From Dehalococcoidia bacterium UBA2158 (lineage in GTDB: Bacteria > Chloroflexota > Dehalococcoidia > Lucifugimonadales > UBA3495): 50,670 nt of DNA. How positions within the stretch are numbered: the first letter of the stretch is position 1; each line of letters begins with the position of its first letter. The DNA lies in NCBI GenBank assembly GCA_002328185.1, contig DCWQ01000045.1:16730-67399 (forward strand), given 5' to 3'. The position numbers and the translations under genes are program-made. Below are positions 24,509 through 33,355 of the stretch, piece after piece. Below the pieces are notes generated by a model. It ran no database searches and was not told where the DNA came from. It worked only from the letters and a program-made list of their open reading frames with translations.

Positions 24509-25714
24509 CTAGCTGAGCGAGAGCATCCGTTCCAGGGCGATCTTGGAGCTCTTTTTTATGTCTTCCGGCACGGTGATCTCGTTGTTAACCTTGCCTCCCA
24601 GCAGCCCGTCCAGCATCCAAAGCACGTAGGCGGGATGGATGCGGTACATCGTGGAACACGGGCAGGTCACCGGGTCCAAGCAGAAGACTGTCTTGTCGGG
24701 GTTGTTGATGGCCAGGCGGTTGACCAAGCTGACCTCCGTGCCGATGCCCCACTTGCTGCCGGCCGGGGCGGCGTTGACCTGATCTCGGATGAACTCGGTG
24801 GAACCAACCATGTCCGCTGCCTGGACGGTCTCCATGGGACATTCTGGGTGGACCACGATGTTGATGCCGGGATGCAGGGTCCTCGCGGCTTCTATCTGAC
24901 TGACCGTGAACCGGGTGTGGACCGAGCAATGCCCTTGCCACAGAACCATCTTGGCCCTGCGGAGCTGCTCCGGCGTGTTGCCGCCCAAAGGGCGGTGCGG
25001 GTTCCAGACCACCATCTCGTCCAGGGGCACGGCTAGATCAAGGGCCGTGTTGCGGCCTAGGTGCTGGTCGGGCAGGAAGAAGACTTGCTCGCCCTGTTCA
25101 AAGGCCCATTTCAGGACTGCCTTGGCGTTGGATGAGGTACAGACGGTGCCGCCATTCCGGCCGCAAAGGGCCTTGATCCCGGCGATGGAGTTCATATAAG
25201 TAACGGGCACGATAGTGTTGGGGCCTAGGACTTCTGCCAGGTCAGCCCAGGCGTCTTCAACGTCATCCATGGGCGCCATGTCAGCCATGGAACAGCCGGC
25301 GGTGATATTGGGCAGGATGACTTTCTGGTGGGGCGCAGCCAGGATGCCGGCGGTCTCGGCCATGAAATGGACGCCACAGAAGATGATGTAGTCGGCGTCC
25401 GGGCGGGTCGCGGCTTCACGGGAGAGCAGGTAGGAGTCACCTTGGAAGTCGGCGTACTTAATCACCTCTTCCCGTTGGTAATGGTGGCCCAAGATGGTGA
25501 CTTTGCTGCCCAGTTTCTCGCGGGCTTCCCCTATGCGGAAGTCGAGCTTATCGACGGTGTAGTGGAGGTATTCTGGGGGTATTTGCTGCCACCGCACGTT
25601 GACGGCCATCTCTTCGGCCAAGGGTTTGGAGGGAAGTTCGTCTTCAGTTCTGCAGAATGCCGAGTGTTCAAGTTCGGTGATCGGCACTGTGGGCCGCCGG
25701 CTAGCTAAAGCCAT
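24509..25714 (-). CDS. nadA: quinolinate synthase
   Basis: A 401-residue [4Fe-4S] enzyme condensing iminoaspartate with DHAP to quinolinate. It shows the triplicated NadA fold and cluster cysteines in NITAGCSMADM, VVHPECPMET and DPVTCPCSTM, plus substrate motifs HHYQREEVIKYAD and CGVHFMAETAGIL. Its ATG overlaps the miaB stop by one base (TAATG), so the two are translationally coupled. nadB or aspartate dehydrogenase is not in the window. Confidence 0.96.
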   Translation of the reverse strand: MALASRRPTVPITELEHSAFCRTEDELPSKPLAEEMAVNVRWQQIPPEYLHYTVDKLDFRIGEAREKLGSKVTILGHHYQREEVIKYADFQGDSYLLSREAATRPDADYIIFCGVHFMAETAGILAAPHQKVILPNITAGCSMADMAPMDDVEDAWADLAEVLGPNTIVPVTYMNSIAGIKALCGRNGGTVCTSSNAKAVLKWAFEQGEQVFFLPDQHLGRNTALDLAVPLDEMVVWNPHRPLGGNTPEQLRRAKMVLWQGHCSVHTRFTVSQIEAARTLHPGINIVVHPECPMETVQAADMVGSTEFIRDQVNAAPAGSKWGIGTEVSLVNRLAINNPDKTVFCLDPVTCPCSTMYRIHPAYVLWMLDGLLGGKVNNEITVPEDIKKSSKIALERMLSLS

Positions 25715-27024
25715 TAAACGTCGCCTCTAAGAACCTGTATTTTCGCTTCTACAGCCAACGATCCTTGTAGGGACCACGGGCTGGAGCGTTCAATCTTCAC
25801 TATGACCAACTCACCCTGATGATACGCCTCATCCTCGAAGAATACCAGCTTGTGGGAGCGTGTCCGTCCTTGCCACTTTCCCCTCTGGCGGCCCTCCACC
25901 AAAATCTCCAAGTACTGGCCCACCAACCGGGCGTTGATCTCAGTCTGGACTTCCTTCTGCAGGCGGTCCACTCTTTGACGGCGGCTGGTCTTCTCTTCTT
26001 CGGGAACAGCGTCGTCCATGGTTCGTGAGGCGATGGTCCCCGGCCGCGTCGAGTAAGCGGCGCAATGGACCTTGTCCAGCTTGAGTTCCGCCACTAGGTC
26101 CAGGGTCTGCTGGAACTGTTCCTCGGTCTCCCCTGGGAATCCCACGATGATATCGGTGTTCAGCGCGACCCCGGGCATGGCTTCCCTGATCCGGCCCACC
26201 AGGTCCACGTAATCGGCGCGGTTGTACCGGCGGTGCATCTCATCCAAGATGCCGTCGTCGCCCGCCTGCACCGGCAAGTTAATGTGCTCGCAAACCTTGG
26301 GCACGTCGGCCACGGCTTGGATTATCTCTTGGGTCATGAACCTGGGGTGGGAGGTCAGGAAGCGTATGCGCTCGATGCCGTTGATCTCGTTGAGCCTGGC
26401 AAAGAGTTGGGCCAGATTGGGTTGGTCCGGCAGGTCATGGCCATAGGCATCGACGGTCTGACCCAGCAGGGTGACCTCTTTCACGCCTCTTGATGCCAGA
26501 GTCTCCACTTCCAGGGCCACTTCGGGAATGGGACGGCTCACCTGGCGGCCACGGCGGTAGGGGATGATGCAGAAGGTGCACATAAGGTCACAACCGTGGA
26601 TGATGGGGACGTTGCAGGTGACGTCGGGACGGTTGGGTGTCAGCGGGCCAACACAGCCTTCCCAGTCAACGCCAAGCCGCTCGCCGACCATCTCAAGTAG
26701 CGGTTCGAACTGCTGAGGACGCATGAATACGTCAACGTAGGGGAAGCGGCGGGCCAGATCGTCTGACTTGGGCCCAACCATGCATCCCATGAGGGCCACG
26801 ATACGTTGGGGTTGTTCTTTCTTCAGGGGCGCCATCCAGGCCAGGTTGCTGACAACTTTGTCTTCAGCGCCTTGGCGGACGACACAGGAATTGAGCACGA
26901 TGACGTCGGCGTCGGCGGGTTTGTCCACCGGTTGCACTCCCATCTGCTCCAAAGCGGCGCCCAGCCGGTCGGAATCCGCGGCGTTCATCTGGCAGCCGAT
27001 GGTCCAGAGATAGTAACTGTTCAT
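25714..27024 (-). CDS. miaB: tRNA-2-methylthio-N6-dimethylallyladenosine synthase
   Basis: Radical-SAM methylthiotransferase of 436 residues. The N-terminal UPF0004 domain carries one cluster on Cys11, Cys47 and Cys81. The radical-SAM cluster is at Cys145-x3-Cys149-x2-Cys152 (GCDLMCTFCIIPYRRGR), and a TRAM domain sits at about 370-432. It modifies A37 of tRNAs reading UNN codons. It is first of miaB-nadA-nadC, an arrangement grouping Fe-S enzymes. Confidence 0.93.
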   Translation of the reverse strand: MNSYYLWTIGCQMNAADSDRLGAALEQMGVQPVDKPADADVIVLNSCVVRQGAEDKVVSNLAWMAPLKKEQPQRIVALMGCMVGPKSDDLARRFPYVDVFMRPQQFEPLLEMVGERLGVDWEGCVGPLTPNRPDVTCNVPIIHGCDLMCTFCIIPYRRGRQVSRPIPEVALEVETLASRGVKEVTLLGQTVDAYGHDLPDQPNLAQLFARLNEINGIERIRFLTSHPRFMTQEIIQAVADVPKVCEHINLPVQAGDDGILDEMHRRYNRADYVDLVGRIREAMPGVALNTDIIVGFPGETEEQFQQTLDLVAELKLDKVHCAAYSTRPGTIASRTMDDAVPEEEKTSRRQRVDRLQKEVQTEINARLVGQYLEILVEGRQRGKWQGRTRSHKLVFFEDEAYHQGELVIVKIERSSPWSLQGSLAVEAKIQVLRGDV

Positions 27025-27118
27025 GAGCGAAGGGCCGAGGTTAGTGGCTAGATTCCTAGCGGTTAGATACGTAATCCGTATAATATAAAGGAATATTACT
27101 TAAGAAACCGGGAAATAG

Positions 27119-27208
27119 TGGCGGAAAGAGAGGGATTCGAACCCTCGGAACCTTTGCAGGCTCACGCGATTAGCAGTCGCGCACAATCGTCCACTCTGTC
27201 ATCTTTCC
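27119..27208 (-). tRNA. tRNA-Ser (anticodon GCT)
   Basis: Minus-strand class II tRNA with acceptor GGAAAGA/TCTTTCC, discriminator G and encoded CCA. The anticodon loop is CTGCTAA and there is a long variable arm. It decodes AGC/AGU. Confidence 0.96.
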
Positions 27209-27541
27209 TTACACTGAGTAAATGTTACCAAATGTGCCTATGCCCATCAATACCCGCCTGCTAGCAACTGGTCGTGAGCCCGCGAAAGAATTCATGGGCG
27301 TATTGCCTCTGCACGTTTCACACATAATGCACACCTCCGGCTCAACTTTGGTCGAGATTCGATTATTTACGTCAGTATTTGATACGATTTCGGTGTTGAC
27401 ACCCCTTAAACCCGGCCATATGATTATGCGGGACTTTTCTAATATCGCCGACGGGAAAGAGCCAACCGGACAGATCCAGCGCAACGAATCCGGCGGGTAT
27501 AGTCAAACCAACAGGCGCCTAAACCACGGAGAGTGACACCG
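27209..27541 (+). other. long leader/intergenic region of the Lrp gene
   Basis: 333 nt. A short open frame here (27222-27536) has no family features and I do not call it. The clear element is the consensus promoter at 27396-27424; GGAGAG (27528-27533) precedes the Lrp start. Confidence 0.55.
27396..27424 (+). promoter_or_regulatory. near-perfect sigma-70 promoter of the Lrp-type regulator
   Basis: TTGACA (27396-27401), a 17-nt spacer, TATGAT (27419-27424): 6/6 and 5/6. Predicted leader about 110 nt, long enough for autoregulation or RNA structure. Confidence 0.8.
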
Positions 27542-27982
27542 ATGGACGAACTAGACCGAAAGATCATCGCCCTGCTGCAGTTAGACGGGCGGGCCTCCAA
27601 CGCCAAGATTGCCCGAGAAGTTGGCGTTAGTGAAGGGACAGTCCGGCGCCGTTTGCGCCGCCTGGTCACCGACGATGTAGTAAAGATCATCGCCGTCCCC
27701 AACCTGGAAAAACTTGGTTATGCCACCACCGCACTCATCGGCTTACAGACCGGTCCCGGCAAATCAGACTCGGTAGCCGAACAGATCGCCAAACTGGATG
27801 AAGCCCATTACGTAGCCATCACCACCGGCGCCTATGACGTGTTCATCTGGGCCGGGCTGGAATCGGCCGAAGGACTGGGGGCCTTCCTGAGGACCAAGGT
27901 AGGCGTCATCGACGGCGTCCAGCGCACCGAGACTTTCGTGAACCTCTCCATTAAAAAACGCACTTACGGCCTAATACTTTAA
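27542..27982 (+). CDS. Lrp/AsnC family transcriptional regulator
   Basis: A 146-residue regulator. Residues 1-60 are the AsnC helix-turn-helix (MDELDRKIIALLQLDGRASN, IAREVGVSEGTVRRRLRRL). Residues 65-146 are the RAM/AsnC_trans_reg ligand domain (VAITTGAYDVFIWAGLES). It senses an amino acid or related molecule and forms octamers. The strong promoter and leader suggest autoregulation. Followed by a terminator, so monocistronic. Confidence 0.92.
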   Translation: MDELDRKIIALLQLDGRASNAKIAREVGVSEGTVRRRLRRLVTDDVVKIIAVPNLEKLGYATTALIGLQTGPGKSDSVAEQIAKLDEAHYVAITTGAYDVFIWAGLESAEGLGAFLRTKVGVIDGVQRTETFVNLSIKKRTYGLIL

Positions 27983-28054
27983 CCGACTAACGGGCAAAAA
28001 GCGCACTTACGGCCTAGTCCCCTTGACACACAGTGCCGCCACCGGTATTCAAGT

Positions 28055-28089
28055 AATAACCGTCGCCTTACCAGCGGTGGTTATTTTTT
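28055..28089 (+). terminator. rho-independent terminator after the Lrp gene
   Basis: AATAACC and CGC pair with GCG and GGTTATT around loop CTTACCA; a T-run (28084-28089) follows. Confidence 0.85.
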
Positions 28090-28123
28090 GGCCCAGCTGC
28101 CTTGCATTGGCATCTCGCTATGC

Positions 28124-28129
28124 TATAAT
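28124..28129 (+). promoter_or_regulatory. -10 box of the ferredoxin gene
   Basis: Perfect TATAAT, 92 nt before the start codon. The -35 (TTGCAT, 16-nt spacer) is weak. Confidence 0.55.
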
Positions 28130-28215
28130 CTCCGTGATATTCTTGCCGGATGCACCCAGGCGTGAACGCGCCGATGCGGGCTGACGCCGATATTGAACAA
28201 GAGGAGCCTCCCACA

Positions 28216-28485
28216 ATGACCTACATCATCGCCGAACCTTGCGTTGGACTTAAGGATTCGGCTTGCGTCGATGTTTGCCCAGTAGATTGTATCTACACCC
28301 GCGACCAAGACGACATGTACTACATCAGCCCCGACGAGTGCATCGACTGCGCGGCCTGCGAACCAGTCTGCCCGGTGACGGCCATCTTCGCCGAGGACGC
28401 GGTTCCCGCCCAATGGCAAGAGTACATCGCGAAGAACTACGATTACTTCAAGAATGTTGACCCCTCTGAGATGAAGCGCAAGTAA
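28216..28485 (+). CDS. seven-iron type ferredoxin ([3Fe-4S][4Fe-4S])
   Basis: An 89-residue electron carrier. The first site is C-x7-C-x3-C-P (PCVGLKDSACVDVCPVDC), which lacks one Cys of the normal CxxCxxCxxxCP, as in 7Fe ferredoxins. The second is CIDCAACEPVCP. A C-terminal tail (VPAQWQEYIAKNYDYF) is typical of this group. It may donate electrons to the Fe-S or P450/monooxygenase enzymes nearby; the partner is unknown. ATG 28216 is chosen because it follows GAGGAG. Confidence 0.94.
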   Translation: MTYIIAEPCVGLKDSACVDVCPVDCIYTRDQDDMYYISPDECIDCAACEPVCPVTAIFAEDAVPAQWQEYIAKNYDYFKNVDPSEMKRK

Positions 28486-28573
28486 AACCGGCCTCGCCGG
28501 TCTCGATTTAATCTCCGGCGGTCTCTGGCGGATATTAGCGCTCCCTAGGCCAACTCCCTGGGACCGAACTCAC

Positions 28574-28606
28574 AAAACCTTTAAAGGGTCGCCCTTTAAA
28601 GGTTTT
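28574..28606. terminator. perfect 15-bp hairpin between ferredoxin and aconitase
   Basis: AAAACCTTTAAAGGG (28574-28588), loop TCG, then its exact complement (28592-28606) ending in TTTT. It acts as a terminator for the ferredoxin mRNA and could work in both directions. Confidence 0.75.
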
Positions 28607-28761
28607 ATATCGTCAACCCCGTCCGGTAAATCAAACGATCAACCGGGAAGTGATTTCTTGGCTTCAACCCGGTGTACCCGAGAATCTCGGGTTGGGAGGC
28701 GTGCTGTAGGCCGCCTGTATTGCCACGGATAGAACCAGATATTACGGCTAGGAGCCATCAT

Positions 28762-31035
28762 ATGAACGTCGACTCAACCCCTCAATTCGTTGAAGAAGCC
28801 TACAAGAAGATGGAGCGTAACCTGGAAGTTGTCCGGGCGCGCTACAACCGGCCGTTGACCCTGGCCGAGAAATTGCTTCTTGGTCACCTAGACGACGCCC
28901 AAGGCGCCGAACTAGACCCCGGCGAAAGCTACATCATGCTGAACCCGGACCGGGTTGCCCACCAAGACGTGACCGGTCAGATGGCCATCCTTCAGTTCAT
29001 GCAATCCGGCCGCACTGAAGTCGCCGTGCCCACCACCGTCCACTGCGACCACCTGGTGCAAGCCCGGGTCGGCGCATCATCCGACCTCCAAGACGCCCTC
29101 AACGAAAGTAGCGAAGTCTACCAGTTCCTCGAGTCCTCCTGCCGCAAGTACGGCATGGGCTTCTGGAAGCCTGGTTCCGGCATCATCCACCAGGTCAACC
29201 TGGAGAACTACGCCTTCCCCGGATGCCTGGTCATCGGCACCGACTCCCACACTCCCAATGCCGGTGGCCTGGGCTGCCTGGCCATCGGAGTGGGCGGGGC
29301 CGACGCCGCCGATGTGATGGCCGGTTTACCCTGGGAGGTCAAGTACCCCACCCTGGTGGGCGTGCACCTCACCGGCGAACTCAGCGGCTGGACCGCTCCC
29401 AAAGATGTGATTATCTATCTGGCCGGTGTCTTGACCGTTGCGGGCGGCACCAATGCCATCATCGAGTACTTCGGCCCCGGCGTGAACTCCATCAGTTGCA
29501 CCGGCAAGGCCACCATCACCAACATGGGCGCCGAGCTTGGCGCGACAGGCGACGTTTTCCCCTTCGACGAGCGCATGGCCACCTACCTGAAGGCCACCCG
29601 CCGTCCGGAACTGGCCGAGCTGGCTGAGAAGTACAAGCACCTGCTCACCGCCGACCCGGAAGTCGAAAAAGACCCGGCCCAATATTACGACCGCATCGTG
29701 GAGATTGACCTCTCCAAACTGGAGCCCCACATCACCGGGCCCCACTCCCCGGACCGCGCCCGACCCATCTCCGCCATGGCCAAAGAGGTCGAGGAACAGG
29801 GCTTCCCCGACAAGGTCTCCGCGGCGTTGGTCGGCAGTTGCACCAACTCATCCTACGAAGACATGAGCCGCTGCGCCGACGTGGCCCAACAGGCTGCTGC
29901 CCACGGCCTCAAGTCGGTTTCCAATTTCATGATCACCCCCGGTTCGGAGCAGGTGCGGGCGACCATCGCCCGGGACGGCCAACAGGCTGCCTTGGAAGAG
30001 CTTGGCGGCGTGGTGCTGGCCAACGCCTGCGGCCCGTGCATCGGCCAGTGGCGGCGCGACGAGATGCCCGAGGGCGAGCCCAACTCCATCGTCACGTCCT
30101 ACAACCGTAACTTCCCCAAGAGGAACGACGCCAACTCAGGCACGATGAACTTCATCTCCAGTCCTGAATTGGCCGTGGCGTTAAGCCTGGGCGGTAGTCT
30201 GAGCTTCAACCCGATGACCGACACTCTAACCGGCGCCGACGGCAAAGAATTCATGCTGGAAGCCCCCAAACCCGCCCCGGAGGTCCCCGCCAGCGGGTTC
30301 GACTCCGGTGAAGAAACTTACATTGCCCCTCCCGCGGACGGCAGCGGCGTCAACGTCAATGTCGCCTCAAGCAGTACCCGGCTGCAGATCTTGGAGCCGT
30401 GGCCTGCTTGGGACGGTGAGGATTTCAAGGACATGCCGGTGCTGGTCAAGGCAGCCGGTAAATGCACCACCGACCACATCTCTCCGGCCGGGGCCTGGCT
30501 CCGCTTCCGGGGACACCTGGACAACCTCAGCGACAACATGTTCTTGGGCGCGGTTAACGCCTTCACCGACGACCCCGGCACCGGAAGGAACCAACTTTCT
30601 GGCGAGCAGGTCCAGCCGATCCCCGAGATCGCCCGGGAGTACAAGGCCCAGGGTATGCAGTGGATCGCCATCGGCGATAACAACTACGGAGAGGGCAGCA
30701 GCCGTGAACACGCCGCCATGTCTCCCCGGATGTTGGGCGCCGCCGCGGTCATCACACGCAGCTTCGCCAGAATCCACGAGGCCAACCTCAAGAAGCAGGG
30801 AGTGTTGCCCCTGACCTTTGAGGACCCCGGCGACTACGAGCGCATTCGGGCCGACGACCGACTCAGCATCATCGGCCTGACCAATATAACTCCAGGGCAG
30901 CCGCTAGTCTGCGTGGTGTCTCACGAGGACGGGGAAGAGGAGCGCATCAACCTGCGCCACACCATGAACCCCGGCCAGATCGATTGGTTCAAAGCCGGCT
31001 CAGCCATGAACCACATGAAGAACATGGCTGGGTAG
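28762..31035 (+). CDS. aconitate hydratase (mitochondrial-type)
   Basis: A 757-residue [4Fe-4S] enzyme interconverting citrate and isocitrate in the TCA or glyoxylate cycle. Cluster ligands are Cys360 (GSCTNSS), Cys423 and Cys426 (CGPCIGQW). The swivel domain at the C-terminus has GDNNYGEGSSREHAAMSPR. Length and motifs fit the mitochondrial-type bacterial aconitases rather than AcnB. The start is ATG 28762 after GGAG; the open frame extends 90 nt further without similarity. Followed by a large palindrome and a terminator. Confidence 0.95.
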   Translation: MNVDSTPQFVEEAYKKMERNLEVVRARYNRPLTLAEKLLLGHLDDAQGAELDPGESYIMLNPDRVAHQDVTGQMAILQFMQSGRTEVAVPTTVHCDHLVQARVGASSDLQDALNESSEVYQFLESSCRKYGMGFWKPGSGIIHQVNLENYAFPGCLVIGTDSHTPNAGGLGCLAIGVGGADAADVMAGLPWEVKYPTLVGVHLTGELSGWTAPKDVIIYLAGVLTVAGGTNAIIEYFGPGVNSISCTGKATITNMGAELGATGDVFPFDERMATYLKATRRPELAELAEKYKHLLTADPEVEKDPAQYYDRIVEIDLSKLEPHITGPHSPDRARPISAMAKEVEEQGFPDKVSAALVGSCTNSSYEDMSRCADVAQQAAAHGLKSVSNFMITPGSEQVRATIARDGQQAALEELGGVVLANACGPCIGQWRRDEMPEGEPNSIVTSYNRNFPKRNDANSGTMNFISSPELAVALSLGGSLSFNPMTDTLTGADGKEFMLEAPKPAPEVPASGFDSGEETYIAPPADGSGVNVNVASSSTRLQILEPWPAWDGEDFKDMPVLVKAAGKCTTDHISPAGAWLRFRGHLDNLSDNMFLGAVNAFTDDPGTGRNQLSGEQVQPIPEIAREYKAQGMQWIAIGDNNYGEGSSREHAAMSPRMLGAAAVITRSFARIHEANLKKQGVLPLTFEDPGDYERIRADDRLSIIGLTNITPGQPLVCVVSHEDGEEERINLRHTMNPGQIDWFKAGSAMNHMKNMAG

Positions 31036-31047
31036 GGTTAGCACAAA

Positions 31048-31099
31048 ATCGCCCTCACCCTGTCCTCCTTCGGCGGAAGGAGGACAGGGTGAGGGCGAT
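31048..31099. repeat. perfect palindrome with 24-bp arms (family C)
   Basis: Arms 31048-31071 and 31076-31099 are exact complements around GGCG. The arms contain CCCTCACCCTGTCCTCC, a form of the CCCTCACCCTAACCC element also seen at 33290 and 46803. Confidence 0.85.
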
Positions 31100-31260
31100 G
31101 GCTTTCGAGAGACCAATCTTGCCTCGGAAAGGTGGTTCGACGGGTCCGATTTCATCGAGACTCTCGACCTTCGGTCGGAGCTCACCATGAGCGGCAGAGT
31201 TGACCGCTCACCCTGGGTTGAGCAATTGCCACCTCCATTCCTACTCTGATAGCAGATAAG

Positions 31261-31296
31261 AAAAGTGGCTTCCCGATACTCGGGAGGCCACTTTTT
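31261..31296. terminator. bidirectional terminator between aconitase and the HemQ-like gene
   Basis: 16-bp stem (31261-31276 with 31280-31295, one G-U) around loop TAC, with A-run and T-run on the two sides. Confidence 0.9.
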
Positions 31297-31318
31297 GCAG
31301 AAATCCTTAAGGAACCCC

Positions 31319-32017
31319 TTATCCTAAATCATCCAAACAGGCCTCGACCGGCTTGCTAAGGCAGGAGAAGATTGGGGTGTCGACCAGAGTGAAGGGCCGG
31401 GCTTTGGATTCCCTGAGGTCCATCACCAGATCCAGGAAATGGGATGGGTCGTCGGTCTCGAACCCCAGCACGAACTCTTGGTCGTCAAGGCCGAACGAAT
31501 ACGCGGTGCTGATCTTCACGTCGGGGTATTTATGCCCGATGACGAAGTGCTCATTCATCAGTTCCTGGCGCTCTTCCTTGGGCAATTGGTACCACTCGTG
31601 GGTCTTGATGAACGGGTAGATGAACAGGTACTTTCGGCCGATGATGCGCATGGTCGCCGTGCCCGTTCCTTCTTGGCCTTCGTGCTTGTGGTCGTCGATA
31701 TACGGCGACCGGCGGGTCATGGCAAGGTAGGAATGAGGCATGGTCAGGTACCGGGCCAACTCCGTGTGGTTGACCCGGGCCATCAGCTCGTTGATGGCCT
31801 CAATCTCCTCGCTGACCTTCCAGAGCATGAAATCAGCGTCGCCGCGAGTGCCCACCAGACTGTAGCTGTTCATGGACACACGGTCGGAAAACTCGTTTAG
31901 GACTTCGGCAAACTGGGCCTTGCTGTCCTGGCGTTCTTTCTCTGGGAGGCGGCGCCAGTCGGGGTCAACCTTGAAGAATGAGTACTTCACGAAATCTCGC
32001 CTGGCTTGTTCTGTCAT
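31319..32017 (-). CDS. chlorite dismutase family / HemQ-like (coproheme decarboxylase) protein
   Basis: A 232-residue ferredoxin-like-fold heme protein. Features are the N-terminal FVKYSFFKVDPDWRRLP, DADFMLWKVSEEIE, the Tyr of KYLFIYPFIKTHEWYQLP (catalytic Tyr region of coproheme decarboxylase), and ERQELMNEHFVIGHKYP (heme-side His region). In actinobacterial and Firmicute-type heme synthesis HemQ makes protoheme from coproheme. True chlorite dismutase has a distal Arg that I cannot assign here. Most likely HemQ-type. Confidence 0.82.
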   Translation of the reverse strand: MTEQARRDFVKYSFFKVDPDWRRLPEKERQDSKAQFAEVLNEFSDRVSMNSYSLVGTRGDADFMLWKVSEEIEAINELMARVNHTELARYLTMPHSYLAMTRRSPYIDDHKHEGQEGTGTATMRIIGRKYLFIYPFIKTHEWYQLPKEERQELMNEHFVIGHKYPDVKISTAYSFGLDDQEFVLGFETDDPSHFLDLVMDLRESKARPFTLVDTPIFSCLSKPVEACLDDLG

Positions 32018-32317
32018 CTAACCCTACTTCGCGGTGTTTTGGGGTAACCCGCAGACTTCTGTGGATTGGGGGTATCTGGATAATCATAGCAACGGCTAAC
32101 TGCTTGTGGCAATGTAAAGCTCGCAGAATGCCACTTCTCTGATAATTAGACCGTATCTCTTAAATTTATCAACTTATTCAAAAGTTGCGTGTCTTTATTG
32201 AATAACCCGGAATAACCCACGTTGCCGTTGCTTTCCCAAGCAGCGGTGCTACAATCTCCGGGTGCCCCTTTCGGGGGCTAAAATCACCCGAACAACGGCA
32301 TTATCGAGGTTGTAGCA
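32018..32317. other. divergent intergenic region with promoter of the NHL gene
   Basis: 300 nt without a gene. TTGCTT (32228-32233), a 16-nt spacer and TACAAT (32250-32255) form a fair plus-strand promoter. GCCCC/GGGGC with loop TTTCG (32264-32278) is a small hairpin in the leader. Confidence 0.5.
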
Positions 32318-33265
32318 ATGGTTACTCTAGGCTCAGGCTCCTTCACCTATGAGGTAGAAGAGGGTTGGGGTGAGCTCCCCGACGGTTGGTCCTTCAAAGA
32401 GTGTGCCGCAGTGGGCGTGGACTCTTCGGACAACGTGTACGTATTCAACCGGGGCGAACACCCCATGATCGTCTTCGATAAAGACGGCAAATTCCTCAGC
32501 TCTTGGGGAGAGGGTTTGTATCCCCGGGCCCACGGCATCACCATGGGGCCAGACGACAGCATCTACCTGACGGACGACGGCGACCACACCGTGCGCAAGT
32601 GCAAGCTGGACGGCACAGTGATCTTCACCCTGGGCGTCGCGGGGACGCCGGCCCTGTTCATGAGCGGCGACCCCTTCAACCGCTGCACTCACGTCGCACT
32701 GGACCCCCAGACAGCCGAATTCTATGTGTCGGACGGCTATGGCAACGCCAGAGTCCATAAATACTCGCCGGACGGCAAGCTGCTCTTCTCCTGGGGCGAG
32801 TCGGGCACCGGACCGGGACAGTTCAACATCGCCCACAATGTGTGCACCGACAAGGACGGCTGGGTCTACGTGGCCGATCGGGAAAATCAGCGGGTGCAAG
32901 TCTTCGACAAGAACGGCAAGTTCGAGACCCAGTGGAAGGACATGGCCCGTCCCTGCGGCCTGTTCATCGACACCAGCGGCGACCAAAGGGTCTACGTGGG
33001 TGAGTTGGGCTGCTACATCGGCCCCAACAGCCAGGCCTCCGGACTTGGCCCTCGAATCGGCATCATGGACCTCAAGGGCAATTATCTGGCCAAGCTGGGC
33101 GATATCCCGGAGAGCGACCAGCCCGGCAGCTTCATGGCCCCACACGGAGTGACCATCAACTCCAGGGGGGACATCTTCGTGGGCGAGGTCGCTTGGACCC
33201 ACACCCGAAACTACCCCAACCCGCCCAGCGAGATACGGTCTTTGCAGAAGCTGGCTAAGAAGTAG
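32318..33265 (+). CDS. NHL-repeat six-bladed beta-propeller protein
   Basis: A 315-residue propeller with NHL blades: VGVDSSDNVYVFNRGEHPMI, FLSSWGEGLYPRAHGITMGP, VALDPQTAEFYVSDGYGNAR, QFNIAHNVCTDKDGWVYVAD and SFMAPHGVTINSRGDIFVGE. The family resembles peptidyl-alpha-hydroxyglycine lyase-like and SMP-30-like propellers. No signal peptide is visible, so it is probably cytosolic. Substrate or partner unknown. It is followed after 90 nt by comB. Confidence 0.88.
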   Translation: MVTLGSGSFTYEVEEGWGELPDGWSFKECAAVGVDSSDNVYVFNRGEHPMIVFDKDGKFLSSWGEGLYPRAHGITMGPDDSIYLTDDGDHTVRKCKLDGTVIFTLGVAGTPALFMSGDPFNRCTHVALDPQTAEFYVSDGYGNARVHKYSPDGKLLFSWGESGTGPGQFNIAHNVCTDKDGWVYVADRENQRVQVFDKNGKFETQWKDMARPCGLFIDTSGDQRVYVGELGCYIGPNSQASGLGPRIGIMDLKGNYLAKLGDIPESDQPGSFMAPHGVTINSRGDIFVGEVAWTHTRNYPNPPSEIRSLQKLAKK

Positions 33266-33287
33266 AGCTTGGTTGGCGGCCTACCGA

Positions 33288-33335
33288 AAACGCCCTCATC
33301 CTAACCTTCTGCCGTGCGCGGGAGAAGGGACTAAA
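33288..33335. repeat. dispersed palindrome family C, partial copy
   Basis: CGCCCTCATCCTAACCTTCT then a GC-rich turn and GGGAGAAGGGA pair partly. Lies between the NHL gene and comB. Confidence 0.5.
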
Positions 33336-33355
33336 TTCACGGGGCAGACAACCAC

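Larger units (their letters stand above)
31036..31318. other. intergenic region with large palindrome and terminator
   Basis: No gene. Holds the 24-bp-arm palindrome (31048-31099), a short CGACC/GGTCG hairpin near 31165, and the shared terminator (31261-31296). Confidence 0.6.

Noticed and set aside
27222..27536. Possible 104-residue protein upstream of the Lrp gene
   Set aside because: No family features or ribosome site, and it overlaps the promoter and leader.
28023..28051. TTGACA near 28023 as a promoter for the ferredoxin gene
   Set aside because: The matching -10 (TATTCA) is poor and it lies before the Lrp terminator; TATAAT at 28124 fits better.
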